Shown piece after piece: positions 11,641 through 21,546 of a stretch of 64,000 nucleotides of DNA. Made by a program: the position numbers and the translations under genes. Numbering within the stretch: position 1 is the stretch's first letter; each line of letters begins with the position of its first letter. Source of the stretch: Rhizomys pruinosus (lineage: Eukaryota > Chordata > Mammalia > Rodentia > Spalacidae); assembly GCA_009823505.1 (NCBI GenBank), contig VZQC01000392.1, forward strand, positions 6,848,744 to 6,912,743, read 5' to 3'. The notes beneath the pieces were generated by a model. The model was not told the DNA's origin, did not search any database, and saw only the letters and a list, made by a program, of their open reading frames with translations.

Positions 11641-12499
11641 AAAACAATATTGTTCTGAAAAACTTGGCCATGCCATTCACATCATGCCAATTATAAGACT
11701 TCCCAAATGATGGCCACTTGCAGTAGCATGTAAATAACTTCCATGGTATACAGTTAGGTAATCTTCACTGTTGTGTGAAATTTTGAAAGTTTGAGAAATT
11801 TATAAAGGAATGGAGAAGCTGGGGTGAATTAAATTTAAAAGAGCCTACATTTTAACTATGATGAGTATTTTGATATCAAGATCACAGGTCAAAGCTATGC
11901 CTTCCTTCAAAATTCAGGAATTTTAAATATGTCCTAGCAATAATTTGAAAAAATGCAGATGACTAACAAATGAAAGTTTTATAATTGCATTTCAATTTTC
12001 TGACCAAATGCTTTTGGACTTCTTTTTTTATGTTGCTGGCAATTGTAATTAAGGTCATTAGAGTAACAAAACAAGCTTGACATTTCATAAATATCTTCCT
12101 TTCTTCTGAAATTAAAGTGTTTCAGCAATGATCAGGATATTACAAGTTAGTCCGTGGAAGGATCTTGCAAAGATCCACATTAACCTGGTTATTTTTTTCC
12201 TTGATTCCTTTTAATTCAACAGTCACGTCTTCCATGGTCCCTTCAAGTGTGATATAGTGATCCAAAATAGAATAAAATAACTTTCTAAAGCCAGCCAACT
12301 AACTGTTTACTATTTAAAATATGGGCCTATCTATTGTTTCAGGAATTACGTAAAGGAAACAGCACTGCTTTAATTTCTGAATGGGAAATCAGGTTTTGAG
12401 GATTCATTCTTGTGCTCATTAATTCAATAGATTATAATTAAGTTCAAATGGCCTCTTGTATAAATGGTTTCTATATATGCATATTTTACAAGTTGTTAT
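11641..12499. other. Unique AT-rich noncoding DNA
   Basis: No repeat recognised. 11950-12180 has several ATTA/TAAT motifs and balanced complexity, and could be conserved noncoding sequence. This is only an impression. Confidence 0.3.
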
Positions 12500-12534
12500 A
12501 TATATGAATGTATATATATATATATATATATATA
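12500..12534. repeat. (TA)n microsatellite ending at an N
   Basis: Alternating TA runs directly into an undetermined base at 12535, which is also where the left inverted-repeat arm begins. Confidence 0.95.
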
Positions 12535-12535
12535 N
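12535..12535. other. Single undetermined base (assembly join)
   Basis: An isolated N lies exactly between flanking microsatellite and the first base of the left arm. It probably marks a gap closure or contig join. Confidence 0.8.
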
Positions 12536-12589
12536 CTAAACTTTTAAAATGTAATTTTCATCCTCTTATTTTTGTATGTGTATGTTCCT

Positions 12590-12993
12590 AGTTCATCTCC
12601 ATTGTGTGAAAAACACTTTGACCAACACCACATTGGGGAGAAAGGGTTTTTCTCAGCTCACATCTCGCTGGCTCCTAGTTCATCACTTAGGGAACCCCAA
12701 GGCAGGACTCCAGGGCAGGAAACCTGGAAGAGCCAGGAGCTGAAGCACAGGCCATGGAGGATGCTGTTCACTGGCTTGCTCCCCTGGCTCATGCCACCGC
12801 CTGACCTCTTATAATGGTATCCAACAACTTGCCAGGGTGGCACCACTACTGCTCATGTGGGCTGGCCCACCCACCACTGGAGCTTGACCATCAAGACAAT
12901 ACTAAACCAGAAGTGGCCATAGCCAACCAATGGAGCAATTCCCTCAGTTGAGCTCCCTCAAACCCGGTTGGTAGTGTGACAACTAAAACTATC
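12590..12993 (-). mobile_element. MaLR solo LTR, noisy copy
   Basis: Corresponds to 21092-21499 in the right arm. Landmarks such as ACACTTTGACCAACACCA and GAGCTGAAGCACAGGCCATG are kept among many indels. Confidence 0.75.
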
Positions 12994-12999
12994 GCAATG

Positions 13000-13203
13000 C
13001 ACAGTGTATGAATTAGACTTGCCTGCAGTAAGGTTGTGCCTGTGTCAGTGCAATGCCAAGAGGTCAGAGAGGGCGTCGGATTTTCCTGTGAACTGGAGTA
13101 CGCAGGGTGGTTCTTAGCTTCCCATGTGGGTGCTTGGGATCGAACCTGGTCCTCTGACAAAGAGCAGTCAGTGCTCTTAACTGCTAGGCCATCTCTCCAG
13201 CCC
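13000..13203 (-). mobile_element. B3-type SINE, noisy copy
   Basis: Corresponds to the SINE at 20894. It lacks several bases of the 3' domain (CTGCAGTAAGGTTGTGCC) and reads CTGACAAAGAGCAGTCAG where other copies read CTGCAAGAGCAGTC. Confidence 0.75.
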
Positions 13204-13603
13204 GATTCTGTCTACTTCTTCCCATAAGTATTATTACCACAGAATCTCATCCATCATACCCAATTGGCCACAACCAATGGCTTCTGGTAGTTTTTCTTCG
13301 ATTCTGTAACGTAGCATCTACGCTCCACTACAATGCCCATGTAATTATTTTTAAAAAAATCCAGATCATCCACCCCTTTACTTAAAATCATCTATGAGCT
13401 CTAACATAATAAAAAGCAAACATTTCTTCCCTATTTTTACAACCAGTCCTTTAGAATAAGCCAGAGAGAGATTTCAAATGTCAATCCCACCCTCCCTCCA
13501 AATCTTGGAGAGAGTAGAATGCAAAGAAAATAGAATATCTATTTATGTTGAACTCCAGGAGGAGGAAGCTACTTTATCTTCAAGGGAAAAAAAAGAGCTG
13601 TAA

Positions 13604-13740
13604 TCAGTTGGGTGGTAATGGTGGCGTCAGGAGGGCGGGGCATGAAGACGCATGTTGAAGTTTGAGGCCAAGCCTCTTCTACATAGCGTCTGCTTCAACC
13701 AGCTAGGGCTATATAGATGAGAGACTGTTTTAGAAATACA
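13604..13740 (+). mobile_element. Old B1, noisy copy
   Basis: Counterpart of 20347-20500. Extra bases such as GGTGGCGTCAGGAGGGCGGG are not in the other arm. Confidence 0.55.
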
Positions 13741-14269
13741 AAATCATAAAAACTAAATAAACAGGCCATAGCAGCACTTTCCAAAGCATTGGTTTTTGGT
13801 TAACTCAGCCTCCACTTTAGGGTCTTTCCTTCAGGGGCTGATTGCCATATTTCTCTAATCTATAGCACCTGTTTCAAGCAGGATCATTGGTTTTCAAGAA
13901 GTAACAGTGAGTCAAATAACTTGTCTCTGAAGTCTGCTAGAATTTATACATCTATCTCTGCATTTCAGCTCTTGTCATCTTCTACAGCTCCAAAGCCAAA
14001 CATCACTCACCATCAAGGCCAGGGGCAGCATGGACCAAATAAAAGTAATCAGAAACGGTTAAGGCTATTCCAGCAACATCTGCCTCTAATGAACTGTGTG
14101 AACTCTTGCAATCAACATAACCTCTCTGTTAACATGGCAAACAGTCCTTCAGCACTAAAATTGCATAAACCTACTTTTAGTTATTTTAACTACTATACAA
14201 AGTCTAAGGTGCAAAGTCAAAGACAGGTAAACAGTAGTTAATTTTTTCTTCCTTGGAAAGTCTATCTAG

Positions 14270-15820
14270 GTTGGGTTTTTTGTGTTTTTTTTTCATTTTT
14301 TTAATTTTTAGTCTTTTGAGACCGCGGTTCTCGTGTGACCGGCCAGCTGTTCCTTTATTGGTTTCTAAGATCTGTCCTTTCCGAGCTAGGATTAACAAGG
14401 TGTGACACGCTAACTCGTCAGAAGATCTGCTTAACTCAATGCTTGTCTCAGCTGAGTGAAGCTAGTAAGGACCGACTCTACTTGGACAAAGGTGTTCAGC
14501 CTTCAGTGGAAGCCACTAGATCTTCAGGCTGAATACAGCGTCTGGAACAGTTGTCTGAATCGTAAAGAAACAATTCCCTAGCAGGTTCCTTCGTCATACC
14601 AGCTGTTTGTCTTCGCAAAATACCTTGGTGCTTTGTGATTATGGGTGCGAATTGAGTGAAGATCTACTTAAATGAGCCTGTAAACTTTGCTATCTACAGC
14701 AATAGTCTAGAAGTTACCAACTCCCAAATTCCCTGGACGAAAAAGAAGTGACCAGGCAAGCTTTCACTATGGTCAGCATGGCCTTCGGAGTCCCCACTCC
14801 CAGAGTTCATAACCCTCCACTGTCAGCATCTTACAGGAACTGGCATATTACAGTCTAACTGAATTCTCCAAAAGTATGAATAAGAGTCAAAACTGAGCCC
14901 TTGCCATAGCCCTGGCCGATGTGAGTATCTCGCTGTCAGGCAGTGAGACTGGGTTATATTCCCACCTGCTGTAAGTGATAAAAACGAGAGATACATTCGG
15001 GTCACCTTCGTTGTAGGTGAACCAGTCAAATTAACCTCTGCTTGACTGAGTCTAGTCTTGCGTCTTCAATCGGTGCGGTCTCTCAAGGAACTCAATCGGT
15101 ACTACAGGGAGAGGACTGTAACTTAAACTTAAAGCCGAAAAAACTGGGGACAATTAGCCACAACTGCTAGCACAACGATCATAGTAATTTCTCCACCTAG
15201 GTCTCCTAACCTAGTTTTATGCCCTTGCTTATGAGACACAAGAGGTGCTCCTTTAGTCATACCTCCTGGGCCTAGCAGCTTAGAGTTGGAGGGATAGTTG
15301 AACCTAGCAGAGTTGCTCGCTGCTCAGTTGCATCTCACTGATGCTGGACACTCTAAGGCATTAAAAACAAACACAAGAACAGCCACTAGCCTTGAATGAT
15401 CCTCGTGTGCGCAAAAAAAGTAGTGAGTGTACCTAGATGACTTTCTGTAAGACGGTTTAGTAGAAAAAAGATATTATAATTGTGCTTGAGCTACCACTGA
15501 GTTTTCTCGACTAAGCCCCCATGCTATATTCCCCCTGTCGCAGAGCGGTTTATCCGCGTTGTAATGTATAAAACTGTAAAAGTGCGATTTCATTGTACAG
15601 GGAACCCAGTGTGCCAGAAGAATAAACCTCTTGATTTTGCATTGAGTCTACGCTCTGCGTCTCTCATCGGGGTCTCTCAGGGTAAGGCTCCATTCGGGTC
15701 TTCATGAGAAAGACTGAAACTTAAACTTAAAAAAAAAAACTGACAATATCAGCCTACTTAAGCATACAACTGCATCATTTTAGAATATTTCTCCACCCAT
15801 GGTTCTTCCACCGTTTTTTA
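14270..15820 (+). mobile_element. Gammaretrovirus-like solo LTR plus flanks, scrambled copy
   Basis: Corresponds to 18800-19830 of the right arm but is about 500 bp longer. The LTR 3' end and following flank occur twice: a poor copy to about 15190 and a better one at about 15560-15830 (AATAAACCTCTTG, GGTCTCTCAGGG, CATTCGGGTCTT). The B1 at 14280-14345 is barely recognisable. Nothing should be inferred about LTR biology from this copy; the other arm is readable. Confidence 0.6.
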
Positions 15821-15821
15821 T

Positions 15822-15965
15822 TTTTTTGGTCCTTTTGGACAGGCTCCTTAGTCTGCTAGCTGCCCTGGAGCTCACTCTGTAGACCAGATAGCTTTGAATC
15901 ACAGAGATTCACCTGCCCTTGGCTCCTAGTGCTGGGATAAAGGCATATCACCACACGCTGGCTTC
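15822..15965 (-). mobile_element. B1 SINE, noisy copy
   Basis: Antisense B1 (GAGCTCACTCTGTAGACCAG, GTGCTGGGATAAAGGCAT) with missing bases. Counterpart of 18640-18800. Confidence 0.7.
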
Positions 15966-16243
15966 TTCCTAAACTTTTTAAGGGGAAGATTTTCCTCATT
16001 ATCTGCACTGTGAAAATGTTTGAAAAGAAATAAAATGAGGAACAATTAATTGATATTTGGTTTAGTCCTTAATCAGCAGATGGGAGGTGCTGTGGAAATT
16101 TGGGGGGAAGCATAGACTATTGTGGCCTAGATCTTGTTGCACAAAGAATGCTGCTTCCTGAAACAGACTCTGATTTTCTTGGTCTGTTAGGGATGCTATG
16201 TGAAAGCATAACACAGCTTGAGTGACTTAAGAAATTATTTCTA

Positions 16244-16530
16244 GGAGCTGGAGAGATGGCTCAGTGGGTTAAGAGAGCCGACTGCTCTTGCAGAGGACCC
16301 AGGTTTCGATTCCTAGCACCCACTGGCGGCTAAGACCTTCTTTAAGCTGGGCATGGTGGTGCACACCTTTAATCCTAGCACTCTGAAGGCAAAGGCAGGC
16401 AGATCTCTGTGAGTTCAAGCCAGCCTGGTCTACAGAGTCAGTGCTAGGCCAGCTGGGGCTACAGGGAGACACTGCTCTCAAAAAAAAAAAAAAAAAAAAA
16501 GAAAAGAAAAAAAAAGAAAAGAAATTTCTC
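16244..16530 (+). mobile_element. Fused B3-B1 SINE
   Basis: A B3-type 5' half (GGAGCTGGAGAGATGGCTCA to CTTCTTTAA, 16244-16345) runs straight into a B1 head (GCTGGGCATGGTGGTGCACA, 16346 on) and ends in an A-rich tail. AGAAATTATTTCT before and AGAAATTTCTCAC after suggest a target duplication inside an old repeat, supporting a single insertion. The same junction occurs at 28555. Confidence 0.8.
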
Positions 16531-17010
16531 ACAGCTCTGCAATGACAGAATTTAAGGTCAAGGTACCGACATGGCCATGCTCTTCTAGTTTTCAGAAAGT
16601 CAATTTTTCAGACATATTTTCACATGGCAATAAAGAATTAGCAGAGTCCGTGGCTCTTCACTTAAGGGACAAGTCTCTTCCCCTCTTCACATCATGAGGC
16701 CCCCTTGCCCAGAGTCTAATTCCCTAGAGTCCATCTTCTAAAGCCATTATATTGAGATTGGCATGTCAAAGTATGAGTATCAGGGTTAGGAGAACATTCT
16801 ACCTGTGGCTCTGGGAATGACTTGTCTTTCTGACCTTGACTTCCTGCTTAGTACATAATAAAGAAAAAAGATAAAAAAGGAAGAGACAAAAACGTCCCCA
16901 CGGACTTGCTACCTCTGTGTTCTCTTTTCTTTCACACATCTTATCCATGGCTTTGTCCCAGATACTTCAGAACAGTTGCCAAAGTAGATTCAGACCTAAG
17001 GGCCAAACTG
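16531..17010. other. Loop of the inverted repeat: old interspersed repeat
   Basis: CTCACAGCTCTGCAATGACA onward continues the sequence left of the SINE (16160-16240) and resembles an old mammalian interspersed repeat that I cannot name. Present once only. Confidence 0.4.
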
Positions 17011-17067
17011 GTACACACACACACACACAAACACACACACGACCACACACCAACACATATGCATATA

Positions 17068-17098
<31 letters not shown>

Positions 17099-17121
17099 AT
17101 TTTTTTTTTTTTTTTTTTTTT
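17011..17121. repeat. (CA)n(TA)n(T)n simple repeat
   Basis: CA repeats, then TA repeats, then a poly-T tract of about 20. Confidence 0.95.
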
Positions 17122-17932
17122 CCATTGCTTCTATGGGTAAAAGGTTTGCTGTAATCGATGAGCCTGGGTTAATCCCCAGAATCCACGCAGGAAAGGAGAA
17201 AAAGATGAATCTTGCAAGCTGTCCTCTAACTTCTACAACAAACTGTGGCATGCATACTAAATAAATAAATGTAAGAAAAATTAAAGTAAATAAATAAATT
17301 GCAGCTCAAGTGTCATATGCTCTGGTAACCCTCTTCTTACTCCACTAGGGGATGCTCCTAGGCTTTCCTTCTTCTGAATTCCTCCCCACATGTACTGTAG
17401 GGAATCATAATGATATTCTCAGTTTACCTATTAGAGCTGAGTCTTCTTTATCACTTCATTGTCAGTACATGGGGTGAGATTGTTGTATTTAATGTATAGT
17501 TATTCCTCGGAAGTGGCAGGGGATTGGTTCCAAAATGTTCCATGGAAGGGAAAATCTGCAGATTCTCAAACCCCTTTGAACAGGTATGATCTTTTGCCTA
17601 TGACCTAAGTATATCCACTTATTTACTATAAATCATTTCTTAATTATTTATAATATTTAACAAAGTTAAGGCTACATGAACAGTTGTTATAATTTTGTGC
17701 TCAGGAAATAATTGCAAGAAAATTATTCCTCTGTGTTTAATATACATGCAAAATTGTCTAATTATCATATATACTTTTTCCAACAGGTGGAATCTGTGAC
17801 AAAACAAAAGGAGTTATAAGATACCCAAATTTTTTACATCATATATAGATATACTAATTCCTGTTTGAGTGGATTTTAAGATTAACATGGAAGGCTAATG
17901 GAAAATAGAAAATGTCAGAACATCTTTTCTTT
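17122..17932. other. Noncoding loop DNA
   Basis: Only A/T-rich unique-looking sequence with AAAT runs near 17260-17300. No gene. Confidence 0.4.
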
Positions 17933-18089
17933 CCTTTTTTTTTTTTTTTTTTTTGAGAAAGGGTCTCCCTTTACTCCCAGCTGGCCGGGAGCTCAATATG
18001 TAGACCAAGCTGGCCTTGAACTCAGAGAGATCCCACTGCCTCTGCCTCCCAAGTGCTGGGATTAAAGGCATGCGCTACCATGTCCGGCC
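17933..18089 (-). mobile_element. B1 SINE
   Basis: Poly-T, TTGAGAAAGGGTCTCCCTTT, then GCTGGGATTAAAGGCATGCG and CATGTCCGGCC. Nearly full-length antisense B1. Confidence 0.88.
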
Positions 18090-18107
18090 TCAATTATAAA
18101 AAATATT

Positions 18108-18357
18108 TTTTTTTTCTTTTTGAGACAGTGTCTCCCTATAGCCCCAGCTGGCCTAGCACTGACTCTGTAGACCAGGCTGGCTTGAACTCACAGAGATCTG
18201 CCTGCCTTTGCCTTCAGAGTGCTAGGATTAAAGGTGTGCACCACCATGCCCAGCTTAAAGAAGGTTCTTAGCCGCCATGTGGGTGCTAGGAATCGAACCT
18301 GGGTCCTCTGCAAGAGCAGTCGGCTCTCTTAACCACTGAGCCATCTCTCCAGCTCCT
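18108..18357 (-). mobile_element. Fused B3-B1 SINE, inverted-arm copy
   Basis: Antisense of 16244-16490 with the same B3/B1 junction (CAGCTTAAAGAAGG). The target duplication is present only on the right side (GAGAAATAATTTCTTAAG). Confidence 0.8.
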
Positions 18358-18639
18358 GAGAAATAATTTCTTAAGTCACTCAAGCTGTGTTATGCTTTCA
18401 CATAGCATCCCTAACAGACCAAGAAAATCAGAGTCTGTTTCAGGAAGCAGCATTCTTTGTGCAACAAGATCTAGGCCACAATAGTCTATGCTTCCCCCCA
18501 AATTTCCACAGCACCTCCCATCTGCTGATTAAGGACTAAACCAAATATCAATTAATTGTTCCTCATTTTATTTCTTTTCAAACATTTTCACAGTGCAGAT
18601 AATGAGGAAAAATCTTCCCCTTTAAAAAGTTTAGGAAGA

Positions 18640-18800
18640 AGCCAGGCGTGGTGGTGAATGCCTTTAATCCCAGCACTCAGGAGGCAAGGGCAGGTGAATC
18701 TCTGTGAATTCAAAGCTATCCTGGTCTACAGAGTGAGCTCCAGGGAAGCTAGGACTAAAGGGAGACCTTGTCTCCAAAAGACCAAAAAAAATAAAAAACA
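18640..18800 (+). mobile_element. B1 SINE
   Basis: GCCAGGCGTGGTGGTGAATG, TTTAATCCCAGCACTCAGGA and GGGAGACCTTGTCTCCAAAA. Sense B1. Confidence 0.88.
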
Positions 18801-18915
18801 GGTTAGGAAGAACCAATAGGGTGGAGAAATTATTCTAAAATGATTGCAGTTGTATGCTATTAAGTAGGCTGATATTGTCAGTTTTTTTTTTTTTAAGTTT
18901 AAGGTTTCAGTCTTT

Positions 18916-19608
18916 CTCATGTAAGACCCGAATGGAGCCTTACCCTTGAGAGACCCCCGATTGAGAGACGCAGAGACTAGACTCAGTGCAAAAGCAAGAG
19001 GTTTATTCCTGCAGCATGCTGGGGTTCACCTGTACAACGGGGAGAGGCAAACGCCGAGCAATCTCTGCATACAGTTTTTATACACTTACAGCAGGGTGGG
19101 AATCAAAACCCAGTCTCCTGCCTGACAGGCCGGGATACTCAGCATGCTTGGGTCTGCAGGTGGCTTGGGGCCAGGGCCCTCAGGGTGGTTCTTCCCAGAA
19201 TTATAACTGACTGTGGTTTCCTGTTATCTGCTGACCTAGGGAGGGGTTGTATTTGCTAACCTAGGGAGGGAAAAGGCTCTGACCCCAATAAATTGGCTTG
19301 CAGGCCTTTTATTCAGGGTCTAGGGGAATCTTGGTGGGGTTTTGGTAACTTCTAGACTTATTGGATAATAGCAAAGTTACTGCTCATGGTTAGGTCAGCC
19401 CACCTGCCCCCACATACCAAAGGTTATCTTTGGACACAGTCTTGGGATATGAACAGAACCAGGTCTAAGGGAATTTTTCTTTATTGTTTCAGACCAGACC
19501 TGTTTCCCAAGCCTGGGATGTATCTGGTGGACTTCAGCCTGGGGGAAAGTGAATGCTTAACCTTTGTCCAGAGTAGAAGTCTGGAATTAACTCTTATCTC
19601 TTCACTCA
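18916..19608 (-). mobile_element. Solo LTR of a gammaretrovirus-like endogenous element
   Basis: Read on the minus strand, the LTR runs from TGAAGAGATAAGAG (19604) to GGGTCTTACA (18920), about 685 bp. It has a TATAAAAACTG box, an AATAAACCTCTTG polyadenylation region and a U5 rich in CTCTC. The 4-bp target duplication CTCA (18916-18919 and 19605-19608) fits the 4-bp duplication of gammaretroviral integration. No internal genes remain, so it is a recombined solo LTR. Confidence 0.82.
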
Positions 19609-19647
19609 AAGCATAATCAAAGCATTGGATAACTAGATAGGCTTTCT

Positions 19648-19815
19648 GAGCTGGGTGTGGTTGTGCACACCTTTAATCCCAGCTCTCAGGAGGCAGAGTT
19701 GAGCAGATCTCTGAGAGTTCAAGGCCACCCTGTTCTACTCAGTGAGTCCCAGGACAGCTGGGGCTACAGGGAGCCGCTGTCTCAAAAAGACTAAAAATAA
19801 AAATTGAAAAAAAAA
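19648..19815 (+). mobile_element. B1 SINE
   Basis: Sense B1 (GAGCTGGGTGTGGTTGTGCA to GCCGCTGTCTCAAAAAGAC) with an A-rich tail. Confidence 0.88.
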
Positions 19816-19829
19816 ACAAAAAAACCCCA

Positions 19830-20340
19830 AACCTAGATAGACTTTCCAAGGGAAGAAAAAATTAACTACTGTATTACCTGTCTTTGACTTTGCACCTGTA
19901 GACTTTGTATAGTAGTTAAAAACTAAAAGTAGGTTATGCAATTTTAGTGCTGATAGGGACTGTTTTTGCCATGTTAACAGAGAGGTTATGTTGATTGCAA
20001 GAGTTCACACAGTTCATTAGAGGCAGATGTTGCTGGAATAGCCTTAACCGTTTCTGATTACTTTTATTTGGTCCATGCTGCCCCTGGCCTTGATGGTGAG
20101 TGATGTTTGGCTTTGGAGCTGTAGAAGATGACAAGAGCTGAAATGCAGAGATAGATGTATAAATTCTAGCAGACTTCAGAGACAAGTTATTTGACTCACT
20201 GTTACTTCTTGAAAACCAATGATCCTGCTTGAAACAGGTGCTATAGATTAGAGAAATATGGCAATCAGCCCTGAAGGAAAGACCCTAGAAGTGGTAGGCT
20301 GAGTAACCAAAAACCAATGCTTTGGAAAGTGCTGCTATGG
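19830..20340. other. Unique DNA shared by both arms
   Basis: The counterpart at 13760-14220 is nearly identical. The short open frame it contains in both arms is duplicated only because the arm is, and has no gene support. Confidence 0.6.
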
Positions 20341-20346
20341 CCTGTT

Positions 20347-20500
20347 TATTTAGTTTTTATGATTTTGTATTTTGAACAGTCTCTCACTATATAGCCCTAG
20401 CTGGTCTGAAGCACGCTATGTAGAAGAGGCTGGCCTCAAACTTCACATGGTCTTCATGCCCCGCCTCCTGAGCACCATGTACCACCCAACTGATACAGCT
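20347..20500 (-). mobile_element. Old B1-type SINE
   Basis: CAGTCTCTCACTATATAGCC, GAGGCTGGCCTCAAACTTCA and CCTCCTGAGCACCATG. Diverged antisense B1. Confidence 0.65.
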
Positions 20501-20880
20501 CTTTTTTTTCCCTGAAGATAAAGTAGCTTCCTCCTCCTGGAGTTCAACTAAAGTAGATATTCTATTTTCTTTGCATTCTACTCTCTCCAAGATTTGGAGG
20601 GAGGGTGGGATTGACATTTGAAATCTCTCTCTGGCTTATTCTAAAGGACTGGTTGTAAAAATAGGGAAGAAATGTTTGCTTTTTATTATGTTAGAGCTCA
20701 TAGATGATTTTAAGTAAAGGGGTGGATGATCTGGTTTATTTTTTAAAAATAATTACATGGGCATTGAGTGGAGCGTAGATGCTACGTTACAGAATCGAAG
20801 AAAAACTACCAGAAGCCATTGGTTGTGGCCAATTGGGTATGATGGATGAGATTCTGGTGGTAATAATACTTATGGATAGA

Positions 20881-21546
20881 AGTAGACAGAATCGGGGCTG
20901 GAGAGATGGCCTAGCAGTTAAGAGCACTGACTGCTCTTGCAGAGGACTCAGGTTCGATCCCAAGCACCCACATGGAAGCTAAGAACCACCTGTAACTCCA
21001 GTTCCAGGAAAATCCGACGCCCTCTTCTGACCTCTGTGGCATTGCATGACACCAGTGCACAAACCTACATGCAGGCAGTACATTCATACACTGTGCTGGA
21101 TAGTTTTAGTGTCAACTTGACACACCAGGGTTGAGGGAGCCTCAACTGGGGAATTGGCTCCATTGGATTGGCTTATGGCCACATCTGTGGAGTATTGTCT
21201 TGATGGTCAAGCAGTGTGGGAGGGCCTGGCACACAATGAGTGGTGCCACCCTGGGCAGGTTTTTGTGTACCATATAAGAAGGCAGGGTGGGCATGAGCCA
21301 GGGGAGCAAGCCAGTGAACAGCATTCCTCCATGGCCTGTGCTTCAGCTCCTGCCTCCAGGTTCCTGCCCTGAGTTCCTGCCTTGGGTTCCCTAAGTGATG
21401 AACTCTGACCCAGGAGATGTTAGCTGAATAAACCCTTTCCTCCCCAAGTTGGTGTTGGTCAAAGTGTTTTGTCACAGCAATGGAAGATGAACTAGAACAT
21501 ACACATACAAAAATAAATAAAATTAATTTTAAAAAGTAGACAGAAT
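20881..21546 (+). mobile_element. B3-type SINE split by a MaLR LTR
   Basis: The sense SINE runs from 20894 (GGGGCTGGAGAGATGGCC) to the tail at 21534. It is interrupted at 21092-21504 by a solo LTR. AGTAGACAGAAT at 20881-20892 and 21535-21546 is its perfect target duplication. It lacks the 17-bp internal duplication. Confidence 0.92.
21087..21504 (+). mobile_element. MaLR-type solo LTR nested in the B3 tail
   Basis: TGTGCTGGATAGTTTTAGTG to GATGAACTAGAACA (21092-21499), with TG...CA ends and the perfect 5-bp duplication TACAC (21087-21091 and 21500-21504), as expected for ERVL-MaLR. An AATAAACCC polyadenylation region is near the end. GTCAACTTGACAC near the start is the family hallmark. Confidence 0.82.

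Larger units (their letters stand above)
12536..16490 (+). repeat. Left arm of large inverted repeat (error-rich copy)
   Basis: Reverse complement of 18107 to about 21536. Unique segments (e.g. 13207-13560 and 13760-14220) match almost base for base. Repeat-derived segments (MaLR, B3, the LTR, B1) carry dense one-base insertions and deletions relative to the other arm, a pattern typical of unpolished long-read sequence rather than evolution. It holds, in order, copies of the MaLR LTR, B3, old B1, unique DNA, B1, LTR, B1, unique DNA and the B3-B1 fusion. Confidence 0.85.
18107..21536 (-). repeat. Right arm of large inverted repeat (clean copy)
   Basis: Reverse complement of 12536-16490 but without the indels. 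Its outer end runs through an intact target duplication of the B3 at 20894 into unique DNA, so that junction looks genuine. Its inner end stops inside the T-tract of the B3-B1 SINE without the SINE's second target duplication, so that junction looks broken. Confidence 0.85.

Noticed and set aside
13921..14241. 106-codon open frame, also found in antisense at 19934-20185
   Set aside because: The two copies are the two arms of the inverted repeat. No domain or splice context; the duplication does not imply selection.
16244..16345. tRNA-like A and B boxes in SINE heads as tRNA genes
   Set aside because: They are SINE promoters; no cloverleaf or anticodon arm of a functional tRNA is kept.
12536..21536. 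Inverted repeat as terminal repeats of a giant DNA transposon
   Set aside because: Arms contain unrelated nested repeats and unique DNA, no transposase and no target duplication at the outer ends.
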